Below, in pieces: positions 54,827 to 62,525 of a DNA stretch of 64,000 bases (positions are counted from its first letter, which is position 1; the number at the start of each line of letters is the position of its first letter). The position numbers and the translations under genes are program-made. Below the pieces are notes generated by a model. The model was not told where the DNA came from. It saw only the letters and a program-made list of their open reading frames with translations, and made no database searches. Origin of the DNA: Moraxella porci DSM 25326 (GTDB lineage: Bacteria > Pseudomonadota > Gammaproteobacteria > Pseudomonadales > Moraxellaceae); assembly GCF_002014855.1 (NCBI RefSeq), contig NZ_MUYV01000001.1:536609-600608 (forward strand), written 5' to 3'.

Positions 54827-55380
54827 TGGTTAATAGTAATTGTCATAAGCCAAAACCCATGAAAGATCTACCAACGCGTACCTTTGATGCCTTTTGTGAA
54901 GGGATATTAGATACTGCTGTGTTTTATAGCAGTGATGATGCGTATTTGTATCGATTGGATGAATATAGACAAGTCTTTGAAAGACTGGCTAAAGATGCTG
55001 ACATTCGTGTGATTTATTATGACTTTGCTGATGTGCAAGCATCTATTTATCAGCATTTTATGGCGCATATGATTGCAGCTGTTTGCCCCAATCAAGCAGA
55101 TAGCTGTTATTCTTTAAGAGTTGTATTTGAGCAAATTATCTCAGGTAATCAGCGATATTTGTTAATACTGGACAATATTGAGTGTTTATATCAACCATTC
55201 TATCTCCAATCATCTGACACCAAAGACTTCATCGGCTCATTACGCACCTGCCTAGATGTCTATCGAACAAATATCCGCACGGCTATGCTTTGTCGAGATA
55301 CAGCAAATTTAAGAAAGCTGTACCATGATTACCGTGAGCCATTTTATCGTTTTGGGTATTTGCAGGATGTGGGAAGGTGA
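54826..55380 (+). CDS. AAA-like protein without Walker A, unknown function
   Basis: A 184-residue protein from the ATG at 54826, coupled to the Phd-like gene by a one-base overlap. Its centre RYLLILDNIECLYQPF looks like a Walker B strand, and the following NIRTAMLCRDTANLRKLYHDYREPFYRFGY resembles the region after it in AAA/STAND ATPases, where a GS-x-x-x-L-x-x-x-F motif is usual. No P-loop is visible in the N-terminus, so it is either a degenerate ATPase or a truncated one. The three-gene order HigA-like, Phd-like, AAA-like on one transcript hints at a defence or addiction role (inference). Confidence 0.5.
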   Translation: MVNSNCHKPKPMKDLPTRTFDAFCEGILDTAVFYSSDDAYLYRLDEYRQVFERLAKDADIRVIYYDFADVQASIYQHFMAHMIAAVCPNQADSCYSLRVVFEQIISGNQRYLLILDNIECLYQPFYLQSSDTKDFIGSLRTCLDVYRTNIRTAMLCRDTANLRKLYHDYREPFYRFGYLQDVGR

Positions 55381-55480
55381 ATGTCCTTTAATCAAAACGC
55401 TTGAAGGCGATACTAACCCCACTTTACCAATCCATATCCCACGTTTCCAGTTTCAATAAGTGGGTGGCTTGGGTAATTTC

Positions 55481-55580
55481 ATCGTTATTTTCCATAAAAT
55501 GTCGCAATTTATCGTATTTTACCTTATTTTATCGTAATTTGTCGTAAATTATCGTATTTTATCTCAGTTTGTCGCTAATT
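55481..55580. repeat. array of 10-bp phased repeats (iteron-like)
   Basis: Units of the form RTCGTAWTTT follow each other at exact 10-bp steps. They are ATCGTTATTT (55481), a divergent unit at 55491, GTCGCAATTT (55501), ATCGTATTTT, ACCTTATTTT, ATCGTAATTT, GTCGTAAATT, ATCGTATTTT, ATCTCAGTTT and GTCGCTAATT (55571). The 10-bp period places TCG and T-tracts on one face of the helix. This could be an iteron for cooperative protein binding or a bent-DNA element. Confidence 0.8.
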
Positions 55581-55600
55581 GACTTTTGGGTAATTAGTTT

Positions 55601-55660
55601 ATACTTGAAACTTTTGTATATATAGAAAAAGTTTCAAGTATGATTGAAACTTTTTCTATA
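55601..55660. repeat. three overlapping complementary segments (alternative hairpins)
   Basis: Segment A, ATACTTGAAACTTTT (55601-55615), is the exact inverse of 55627-55641. Segment B, 55621-55637, is the exact 17-base inverse of segment C, 55644-55660. B can thus pair either with A or with C but not both. They lie 40-100 bp before the AAA/DUF4143 gene. The layout fits an attenuation switch or a cluster of operators. Confidence 0.8.
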
Positions 55661-55698
55661 TTAAGGTAAAATAGCAATTATAGTTTTAGGATTTTACC

Positions 55699-56928
55699 GT
55701 GAAAAAAGATTTAGTTTATCGCCAAAAATACCTTGAAATGGTACGCCCGTTTATCGGAAAACGTTTGATTAAAGTGTTCACAGGGCAACGCCGTGTGGGT
55801 AAAAGCTATTTGCTGTTTCAGATTATGCAAGAGATTCAAACAGTGGATGAAAATGCCCACATTATTTATATCAACAAAGAAGACTTGGCATTTAGTCACA
55901 TTACAACCGCAGAGAACCTGAATGATTTTGTGCAAGAGCAGAAAAAGAGCGGTCAAAAAAATTACATTTTTATCGATGAAATTCAAGAGATTACAGATTT
56001 TGAACAAGCGTTGCGTTCGCTTTTATTAGATGACGAATTGGATTTGTATTGCACGGGCAGCAATGCTCATTTGCTTTCACGGGATATTGCAGGTAGCCTG
56101 AGCGGGCGGGCGATTGAAATTAATGTTCACTCCCTGTCCTATTTTGAATTTCTTGAATTTATGAAACTGGACGATAGCGATAAATCGATGTCGCTGTTTT
56201 TGAAATATGGCGGTTTGCCTTATTTGAAAGACTTGCCGTTGCAAGACAATATTGTGTTTGAATATCTACGAAATATTTATTCTACCATTGCGATTCGGGA
56301 TATTGTGAACCGCTATGCGTTACGAAATGTGCAATTTTTAGAACAACTTACACAATTTTTAGCAAGCAATATTGGCAATCTGTTTTCCGCCAAAAAAATC
56401 TCTGATTTTTTAAAATCACAGAAAATTACCACCTCAAGCACACAGGTGCAAAATTATGTGGAATACCTTGCCAATGCCTTTTTAATTCATAAAGTGCCAC
56501 GCTATGATATTGAAGGAAAACGAATTTTTGAGATTGGCGAAAAATACTATTTTGAAGATTTAGGCTTACGAAACGCCCTGATTGGCTATCGAGTGCAAGA
56601 CCGTGGCAAACTGCTCGAAAACTGCATATTCAATCATCTTCAAATCGCAGGTTATGATGTCAAAATCGGCGGTTTAAATAGCCAAGAGATTGACTTCGTG
56701 GCAGAGAAAAACGGCGAACGCATTTATGTGCAGGCCGCGCTGACCATTAATGAAGAAAAAACGCTTGAGCGAGAATTTGGCAACCTGCTGAAAATCCAAG
56801 ACAACTACCCGAAATATGTGGTGACGATGGACGAATTTGACGGCAATACTTTTGAGGGGGTGCAATGTTTGAGTTTGAGAGAGTTTTTGAGGGATGTAAT
56901 GGTCAACTCATTCAACAGTCCCTTATAA
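55699..56928 (+). CDS. AAA-14 ATPase with DUF4143 domain, 3' end altered by an IS insertion
   Basis: A 409-residue ATPase with Walker A GQRRVGKS (29-36), Walker B YIFIDEIQE (89-97), sensor-like CTGSNAHLLS (118-127) and a C-terminal DUF4143/PDDEXK-like part (about 200-400: IYSTIAIRDIVNRY, YFEDLGLRNAL, SQEIDFVAEKNGERIYVQ). The block E-x-D-F-V ... Y-V-Q resembles a nuclease-fold core. Such ATPases are frequent on islands and their role is unknown. The start is a GTG at 55699. The last nine or so codons (from about 56899) lie inside the IS end, so only the extreme C-terminus has been replaced, and the protein may still work. Confidence 0.82.
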   Translation: MKKDLVYRQKYLEMVRPFIGKRLIKVFTGQRRVGKSYLLFQIMQEIQTVDENAHIIYINKEDLAFSHITTAENLNDFVQEQKKSGQKNYIFIDEIQEITDFEQALRSLLLDDELDLYCTGSNAHLLSRDIAGSLSGRAIEINVHSLSYFEFLEFMKLDDSDKSMSLFLKYGGLPYLKDLPLQDNIVFEYLRNIYSTIAIRDIVNRYALRNVQFLEQLTQFLASNIGNLFSAKKISDFLKSQKITTSSTQVQNYVEYLANAFLIHKVPRYDIEGKRIFEIGEKYYFEDLGLRNALIGYRVQDRGKLLENCIFNHLQIAGYDVKIGGLNSQEIDFVAEKNGERIYVQAALTINEEKTLEREFGNLLKIQDNYPKYVVTMDEFDGNTFEGVQCLSLREFLRDVMVNSFNSPL

Positions 56929-57612
56929 GTTGATTTTACTGGAACTGGTGCCAGACCTTGATTGTATTGATGTTGACGAATGTGATTATAATACATCACA
57001 TAGCCTTTGATATCATTTATTGCACTTTCAACATCACGATAACCGCCTTTTGGCATCCACTCATGTTTAAAACTACGAAACCATCGCTCCATTGGGGCAG
57101 CATCCCAGCAATTACCTCGGCGACTCATACTTTGGGTTAGTTTGCATCTATTAACGCAAGCTGTAAACTTGTCACTGCCATAAATATAATGCCATACGCC
57201 TTTAACCTTCAGATAGGTTGTATCACCACAAAGTGCCGTTATATTAGGCTTAGGACTAAACTGTCGCGCCAGAATATTATCAAATATTTGGCGGTCTTTG
57301 TCTTGATAACGCCATTTTTTTGCGGTTGTTTGCTGAATAAGCCTTGCTGCTTCATGAGCTTACGCACTAAATACAAGCCAACCGTGACACCTTTTGCTTG
57401 CAATCGTGCTTTGATACTGCGTTTACCTGAGAAGCTTCTGCTTTCATCAAAAATGACTTTTATGTGAGTGGCGATGCCAACATGCTTAGCTGGTTTATTA
57501 ACCTGTCGTAACTGGGCATAGTAAGCGCTTTCACTGACGCCAAGTAACTCGCATAAAGCTTGATGCCATGCGATTTTAATGTCTTGATTGCTTGGTATTT
57601 TTGCTCTCGAGA
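56905..57612 (-). pseudogene. IS3-family transposase OrfB, frameshifted and internally deleted
   Basis: Pieces of an IS3 OrfB appear in different frames on the minus strand: CELLGVSESAYYAQLRQ near 57550, WRYQDKDRQIFDNILARQF near 57310, TTYLKVKGVWHYIYG near 57210, and MSRRGNCWDAAPMERWFRSFK from 57128. Only about 16 codons separate HYIYG from MSRRG, where an intact protein has most of the DDE core including the second aspartate. At least one frameshift lies near 57320. The element cannot make its own transposase. Confidence 0.85.
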
Positions 57613-57616
57613 GATA

Positions 57617-57899
57617 TTAAAATCGCTGTAGCTTTTTTAGAATCAGCCTGTCCTCTTCTAGTACTCTGATTCTATCTTCTAGCTCACGAATACGTTGCTG
57701 TTCAGGACTGATTGGTTTTGAGCCTGCAAGTACACAGCCTTGATGTTCTGCTTTGACTTGGCTTAACCAGCGTCTAAATGATGTTTCAGCAACATCCAAT
57801 TCCTGACAAGCTTGGGATATACTGTAGCCTTTGTCTGTGACTAATTTTATGCTTCCATTTAAACTCTGCACTAAAGCTTCGTCTTGGTCGTCCCATCAT
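57617..57899 (-). pseudogene. IS3-family transposase OrfA, frameshifted
   Basis: The ATG at 57899 or 57896, behind GAGGATACA, begins MGRPRRSFSAEFK, a normal IS3 OrfA start. The frame then shifts near 57858, and the downstream part (IKLVTDKGYSISQACQELDV, then ETSFRRWLSQVKAEH and the leucine-zipper-like IRELEDRIRVLEEDRLILKK) continues in another frame to 57617. It holds the helix-turn-helix DNA-binding part of the transposase. Confidence 0.85.
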
Positions 57900-57963
57900 T
57901 GTATCCTCATTTTTATGATATTGCACCACTTATTGAGGATTGCGGGATTGGTGTACCACTATA

Positions 57964-58116
57964 AGACGCCTATATTAGATCTCAAAGCCCAACCAATAAA
58001 CATCACAAAGCGCCTAGCATCACTGCTTAACACCACCAAGGACAACCAAACTAAACCAGCTTCAAGCAATTCATCTCAGTACACAATCAGTTGGCTGCCT
58101 TGGCATCTTTGCCTAT
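57964..58116. other. short non-coding stretch between the IS and the Mur-ligase-like gene
   Basis: About 150 bp with no gene I can support. A plus-strand frame crosses it into the end of the next gene but has no family resemblance. It may be the remains of DNA disrupted by the IS. Confidence 0.4.
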
Positions 58117-61100
58117 TTATTTACTTGCAAACAGGCTGTGCAAGCCGATGCCGTTGGAAGCCTTCAGGAAAATATGATCGCCTTTTTTAGCGATTTTTGA
58201 CAAATGGGTGGCGGCGGCATTTTTGTCGGCTGCCACAAACACGGCTTTGTCTTGTGCCGACAGCCATTCGGCGTGTTTGCCCATTTCTTTGCCGACCAAC
58301 ACCACACGGTGAATCGGCAAAGTGGCAATCTGCTCGACAACTGTACGGTGATAGCTTTCCGTATCAGCACCCAACTCCAGCATATCACCCACCACCAGCA
58401 CTTTGGCATCGGCAGACACGGCATGGCCGGCAAAGGCTTCGATCGCCGCTTTCATGGACAGCGGATTGGCATTATAAGCTTCGTTATACACCATCACCGT
58501 ATGGCCGCTGCTCTCGGCAGCAAATACATTGCCTCGGCCGTCCACCGCTTCAAAATCCGCCAAGGCCTGCACCACTTCAGCAAGTGGCAGCTTTTCGATA
58601 CGGGCAACGGCAAGCACAGCCAGTGCGTTCAGCGCCATATGGCGGCCTGTGGTTTTTAAGCGTAAGGAAAGCTGCTCTTCGCCCACCGTAACAAGCGCCA
58701 TACCGTTTTCATACGACAGCAGGCGCAGATCGGCGTTTTCCGATTCGCCGTAGCTGACAATATTCAGGCCGCGTGCCGCCGCTTTTTCGGCAATCAGGTC
58801 AAATTGGGCAATATCACGGCAGATTACCGCATGGCTGCCGGTGTCCATTGCATCAAAAATACGCGATTTTTTAACCGCAATGGTCTCCACATCATTATGG
58901 TATTCCAAGTGCGCCGGTGCGATATTGGTGATCAGCGCAATATCGGGGCGGGCGATTTTGGAGTTGGTTGCCATATCGCCGATGGCCATTTCCAGCACCC
59001 AGTAATCCAAATCCGAAGGCAAAGACGCCATATTCCAGGCCGTGCCGATCGGCAGGTTGGCGCTGCCGATGGTTTGCCCTGCCCGTTTGCTTGATTTCAA
59101 AGCCGCCGTCATCATGGCAACGGTGGTGGTTTTGCCGGCACTTCCGGTAATGCCGACCACACGGCCACTGAAATGCTTGCGTGCCCAAGCACCCAAATCC
59201 AGCGTCGCTTGGCGCACATTCGCCACTTGCAGCACCGGCACGCCCAAATCACGGTAAGTCGCCACATCATCAGTGACCACACCGGCTGCACCTTTACTGA
59301 TAAACGAACGCACAGCAGGCAGCGGCAAAAAGCCTTTGTCCATATTTTTGCCGCGCGCCACCAACAAACAGCCGGGCTTAAACCCTGCCGGATGGATGGC
59401 GACACCGCTGGCCTGCCAGTCCGCTGACGGCTCTGCAACCCAGCGGCCTTCGGTAGCCGCCGCCACACCTGCCGCTGTCAGGCTGCATTCAGCCGACACC
59501 AGGCTTTTATCCTGTTTCTGTGCCGATTTTGGATAGCGTTTGTCTGACAACAATTGGTGATATGCCACCAAGCCCGACAGATAATGCTCCACATCGTCAA
59601 TGCGTACACGGAATGCATGGTGGCGGATAAAACCGCCCCACAAAATCGTGGACGGCAATTTGTAGAACATCGCCATTTCTGGGAAAAAGATGCCGTTTAA
59701 CAAATAATTGGCACGGGTATGCAGTGCGCGATAGAAATCGGCCACATCAAAACCGTCCAGCACATGGGCAAATTGCGGAAATTCATCCAGCTTCAGCAGC
59801 ATTTTGTGAAATGCCATGCTAAGCTCAAGCAGCGTGGGGAATGTCGTAATCCGCTTTTCAATAAAGTTCGTGTAGCCTTTGACATTATCCACCGCAAAGC
59901 GGAAATATTTTTCATCCGGATAATGCTGCACCAATTCGTTGGAACAATAAGACAACCAGTGGTCGTGTGCGGTATTGTGTCCGGCTGCAATAAAGTAATC
60001 GAAGGCTTTAACCACAATATCCAGCCAACGCTGATTTTGCGTTAAGCCATACAAGCGCATCAAGCCAAATGCCGCCTCACCGTCGTAATAAATCACTCGG
60101 CTTTTTGCCACTACCGACAAATCGGCAGCGCTCAAGATATGCACAAAACCGCCGTCCGGCTGCTGCATGGCAGCAATGCCCTCGGCCAAGGCTTCTGCCA
60201 ATGCCTGATAACGCGCATTATTCGGACTGTCGGCAAACACTTGGATGTATTTCACCAAGGCCAAAATCGCCACCGCATTGGCGCCCAGCTTGATCTCATC
60301 GTTAATCTCCACCACATAGGCCAAACCGTTTGGATAATGGCGGATAAAGGCTTGAATCAAATCTTCGAGTGCAGCATCAATCTGGCTTTTCAAAGTCGGC
60401 AAATCACCGGTATTTTGCGTGCGGCAAAATTCATAGCCCTCAATCAGCGCATATGTGCTGCTGGCATGACGCAAAGTATTGTAGGTGCCAATGGTGCGGC
60501 CAAACACAGGGAAATGCCCATATTCATAGCGGCCGTCTGCCTTAACCTGATTGCCCAAATAAGCCGTCAGCTCCGTGATGATCGGACGACTGTTCTCCGC
60601 ATCCAAAGGCGGCATTTCACGGCGGCCGTGTTGGCGGGATGTGGTGGACAAACGATGGCTTTCATTGGCAGCCAAGTCCACAAACACGCCATCCGTCATA
60701 AAAGTCAGTACTTTCATATTGCCAGCAAAATCAGGCATCTGACTGCTGCCGTGACGGGCTTTGATATAAGCCTGCAGGTTTTTCTCATTGACCTGCGCCA
60801 CAGCCACATTCACACCTTGATACAGGCAGGCATGGGCATTCAGCTCCATCTCTGAGCATAAGAGCCACGGCTCTTTTTTGCCTTCAAAAGCAATACCGCT
60901 GCGGAAATAGTTGCGTTTGTACTTTTTAAATTCCTGCTGCAAGGCCTGCCAAGTGGTTTCTTGAGATGTGGTTACCCACTCCAGACGCAGCCATTTCAGC
61001 GGCAACTCAAACTTATTCGCCATTTTTTTCAAGCGTGCCGCCAAATCGGCCGGTTCAATTAAGGCCGTCTGAAAGCTTACGGTTTTGGCACGTTTTTCGC

Positions 61101-61242
61101 CATCGGTTGCCGACAGCAGCCAGTAGCCACTTAAGGGATGAGATGCGGCTGTTATCTTCTTATTGCGCAAGGATTTTATTAGTTTTTCAGCCATCAAGGA
61201 ATAAACGGGCTGAGATTGGGGAGAATAGTTTTTTTTCATCAT
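58117..61242 (-). CDS. large protein with C-terminal MurF-like ligase domain
   Basis: The protein has about 1041 residues from the ATG at 61242 (the frame opens at a TTG 21 bp upstream). The C-terminal 450 residues are a Mur ligase: a MurF-like N-terminal fold, the ATP loop VVGITGSAGKTTT (about residues 694-706), ALITNIAPAHLEYH, NALAVLAVARIEKLPL and VYNEAYNANPLSMKAAIEAF plus VVGDMLELG of MurF. The first 560 residues are helical, with an alpha/alpha-toroid look (YALIEGYEFCRTQ, YDGEAAFGLMRLYGL, HDHWLSYCSNELVQHY). Mur ligases join amino acids or amines to carboxylates with ATP. A role in decorating a surface polymer is plausible but inferred. The gene is visibly richer in G+C than its surroundings and contains a Neisseriaceae uptake-sequence match. 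Confidence 0.8.
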   Translation of the reverse strand: MMKKNYSPQSQPVYSLMAEKLIKSLRNKKITAASHPLSGYWLLSATDGEKRAKTVSFQTALIEPADLAARLKKMANKFELPLKWLRLEWVTTSQETTWQALQQEFKKYKRNYFRSGIAFEGKKEPWLLCSEMELNAHACLYQGVNVAVAQVNEKNLQAYIKARHGSSQMPDFAGNMKVLTFMTDGVFVDLAANESHRLSTTSRQHGRREMPPLDAENSRPIITELTAYLGNQVKADGRYEYGHFPVFGRTIGTYNTLRHASSTYALIEGYEFCRTQNTGDLPTLKSQIDAALEDLIQAFIRHYPNGLAYVVEINDEIKLGANAVAILALVKYIQVFADSPNNARYQALAEALAEGIAAMQQPDGGFVHILSAADLSVVAKSRVIYYDGEAAFGLMRLYGLTQNQRWLDIVVKAFDYFIAAGHNTAHDHWLSYCSNELVQHYPDEKYFRFAVDNVKGYTNFIEKRITTFPTLLELSMAFHKMLLKLDEFPQFAHVLDGFDVADFYRALHTRANYLLNGIFFPEMAMFYKLPSTILWGGFIRHHAFRVRIDDVEHYLSGLVAYHQLLSDKRYPKSAQKQDKSLVSAECSLTAAGVAAATEGRWVAEPSADWQASGVAIHPAGFKPGCLLVARGKNMDKGFLPLPAVRSFISKGAAGVVTDDVATYRDLGVPVLQVANVRQATLDLGAWARKHFSGRVVGITGSAGKTTTVAMMTAALKSSKRAGQTIGSANLPIGTAWNMASLPSDLDYWVLEMAIGDMATNSKIARPDIALITNIAPAHLEYHNDVETIAVKKSRIFDAMDTGSHAVICRDIAQFDLIAEKAAARGLNIVSYGESENADLRLLSYENGMALVTVGEEQLSLRLKTTGRHMALNALAVLAVARIEKLPLAEVVQALADFEAVDGRGNVFAAESSGHTVMVYNEAYNANPLSMKAAIEAFAGHAVSADAKVLVVGDMLELGADTESYHRTVVEQIATLPIHRVVLVGKEMGKHAEWLSAQDKAVFVAADKNAAATHLSKIAKKGDHIFLKASNGIGLHSLFASK
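61062..61073 (+). other. 12-base match to a Neisseriaceae DNA uptake sequence dialect
   Basis: AGGCCGTCTGAA is identical to the AG variant of the Neisseria DNA uptake sequence, whose core is GCCGTCTGAA. It lies inside the Mur-ligase-like gene (coding FQTAL on the minus strand). I found no second copy in the window. One exact 12-mer by chance in 64 kb is unlikely, so with the raised G+C it points to a Neisseriaceae source. Confidence 0.7.
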
Positions 61243-61292
61243 AATTTCACTGCAAAATATCAATATATTTTATTAAATACACAAACACTTTT

Positions 61293-62027
61293 TTATTTCT
61301 GCACGGGAATATTTAGCTCCGTTAAGACATCCATCAAATTAGAAGATGACAAGCGCGGCAAATTTTCTTTGTGTTGATTGACCAATTCGACAAACGCTTC
61401 AATTTCAATATCTGATGGAAACGCCAGTTTTGTAATATCGTAGTCATACCACCTGCTTTCCAATAACAATTTGATAATCTCGTCAGGAAATCTCATTTTC
61501 AGTACTCGTGCAGGGTTACCACCGACAATGGCATACGGTGGAACATCTTTGGTTACATTAGCCCTTGCCGCCACAATGCAACCTGTATGCAGCATAATCC
61601 CAGGCTTCAGCATAGCATAAGCACCAATCCACACATCGTCTTCAATGGTAATTGCTGAGTGCTTTTTGGGAATGCCACATTGCTTCATTTGGCTGTCCGG
61701 CGGATAACCTTTCTCATAAGTGATTGCAGAAGTTGTAAATCGCTGATAAGGGTGCTCAAGCCCCCTTTTCACAACCTGTGCTGCAATCGAGCAATAGTTG
61801 CCGATTTTGGTATCCGTCGGCAACGGCGACCAAGTGTATGAATAACTGCCAATATTCATGAATTGATTGCCGGCTAGAATTTTTGCAAAGTGGCCAAACT
61901 CAGCCGATTCATCAAAAATCAATTTATTACGAGCAGGGGGTAATTTGGCATTCCCCTGTGTAAAATACAGATTTTTTTCAGCCAAAAGCTGACAAGCTTC
62001 CGCATTAAGTTCAATAGAATATTTCAT
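61293..62027 (-). CDS. CatB-like (xenobiotic acyltransferase) hexapeptide O-acetyltransferase
   Basis: From the ATG at 62027 this is a 244-residue left-handed beta-helix acetyltransferase. Typical blocks are TKIGNYCSIAAQV, then HSAITIEDDVWIGAYAMLKPGIMLHTGCIVAARANVTKDV (two pieces here), PPYAIVGGNPARVLKMRF and a helical tail FPDEIIKLLLESRWYDYD. These trimeric enzymes use acetyl-CoA to acetylate a hydroxyl group on sugars or small molecules. The gene ends 51 bp before the Mur-ligase-like gene on the same strand, so they are probably co-expressed, and a cell-surface polymer is the likely target (inference). Ribosome site weak. Confidence 0.85.
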   Translation of the reverse strand: MKYSIELNAEACQLLAEKNLYFTQGNAKLPPARNKLIFDESAEFGHFAKILAGNQFMNIGSYSYTWSPLPTDTKIGNYCSIAAQVVKRGLEHPYQRFTTSAITYEKGYPPDSQMKQCGIPKKHSAITIEDDVWIGAYAMLKPGIMLHTGCIVAARANVTKDVPPYAIVGGNPARVLKMRFPDEIIKLLLESRWYDYDITKLAFPSDIEIEAFVELVNQHKENLPRLSSSNLMDVLTELNIPVQK

Positions 62028-62525
62028 ATATTTTTTTAGATAGGTTACTTCGATGGCAACTATTAAATCCTGCAATTTAACCAGTCAATAGTTAAAGCAT
62101 ATGACTAAAATATGCATAAAAATCTAAGAGAAATTAATTCAAAGACTTTAAAATATCACTAACAATGTTCGATAGTCATCGCTATCATTCCACCATAACC
62201 AATCTTAAGCGATTGAAGTGATCAAATTTCAGATATTTTTATTAAACAAACGCGATGAAACCTTGCTGTGTATAAATGATTGGTTTTGACACGCTTAATA
62301 TCTTTATCAATTTTGACTGTAAATTACTTTGTTCATTATAACAATTTTTATTATAAAGTTGTAGTCTTACCAACCACCAATTTGTTGTATATTTTAATTA
62401 AGAAATCAATTACTTGCCTAATTTCGACATGGAATATATCAAGCAAACAAAAAAACGGAATCTCAATCGGTGAGATTCCGTTTTTGCTTTTTTGAACATT
62501 AAGCAATACTATAAATCATTGCTAT
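62028..62525. other. AT-rich intergenic region
   Basis: A 498-bp AT-rich region between the acetyltransferase and the adhesin gene. It holds the terminator at 62451-62485 and, presumably, the promoter of the acetyltransferase operon. No other gene or RNA is recognisable. Confidence 0.5.
62451..62485 (-). terminator. strong terminator after the adhesin gene
   Basis: A 15-bp perfect stem, AAAAACGGAATCTCA (62451-62465) with TGAGATTCCGTTTTT (62471-62485), and a 5-base loop, with T runs in both directions. It lies 40 bp past the stop of the adhesin gene. Confidence 0.92.

Larger units (their letters stand above)
55381..55698. other. 318-bp non-coding region with repeat array and overlapping hairpins
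   Basis: Between the AAA-like gene and the AAA/DUF4143 gene. It contains the 10-bp phased repeats (55481-55580) and the overlapping inverted repeats (55601-55660) listed separately, then a TAAAAT -10-like element near 55667-55672 and an AGG ribosome site before the GTG at 55699. The first 100 bases show nothing. Confidence 0.6.
56895..57963 (-). mobile_element. decayed IS3-family insertion sequence
   Basis: Imperfect terminal inverted repeats are seen: TGTAATGGTCAACTC at 56895 onward and its partner TATAGTGGTACACCA read inward from 57963. Between them, on the minus strand, lie remnants of orfA and orfB of an IS3-family transposase. The total of about 1.07 kb is shorter than usual for the family (about 1.2-1.3 kb), in line with an internal deletion. 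No target duplication is evident. The ends are approximate. Confidence 0.75.

Noticed and set aside
55481..55580. The 10-bp repeats as a CRISPR array
   Set aside because: Units are contiguous with no spacers and too short for CRISPR repeats, and no cas gene is present.
57831..58190. Plus-strand 119-codon frame between the IS and the Mur-ligase-like gene
   Set aside because: It crosses the end of the IS and the C-terminal coding region of the next gene, with no family resemblance or ribosome site.
58529..60855. Several long plus-strand frames opposite the Mur-ligase-like gene
   Set aside because: They are shadows caused by the higher G+C of the true minus-strand gene and match no family.
58117..61242. 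Essential peptidoglycan MurF
   Set aside because: More than double the length of MurF, with a large unrelated N-terminal half, and located in accessory DNA away from a dcw cluster.
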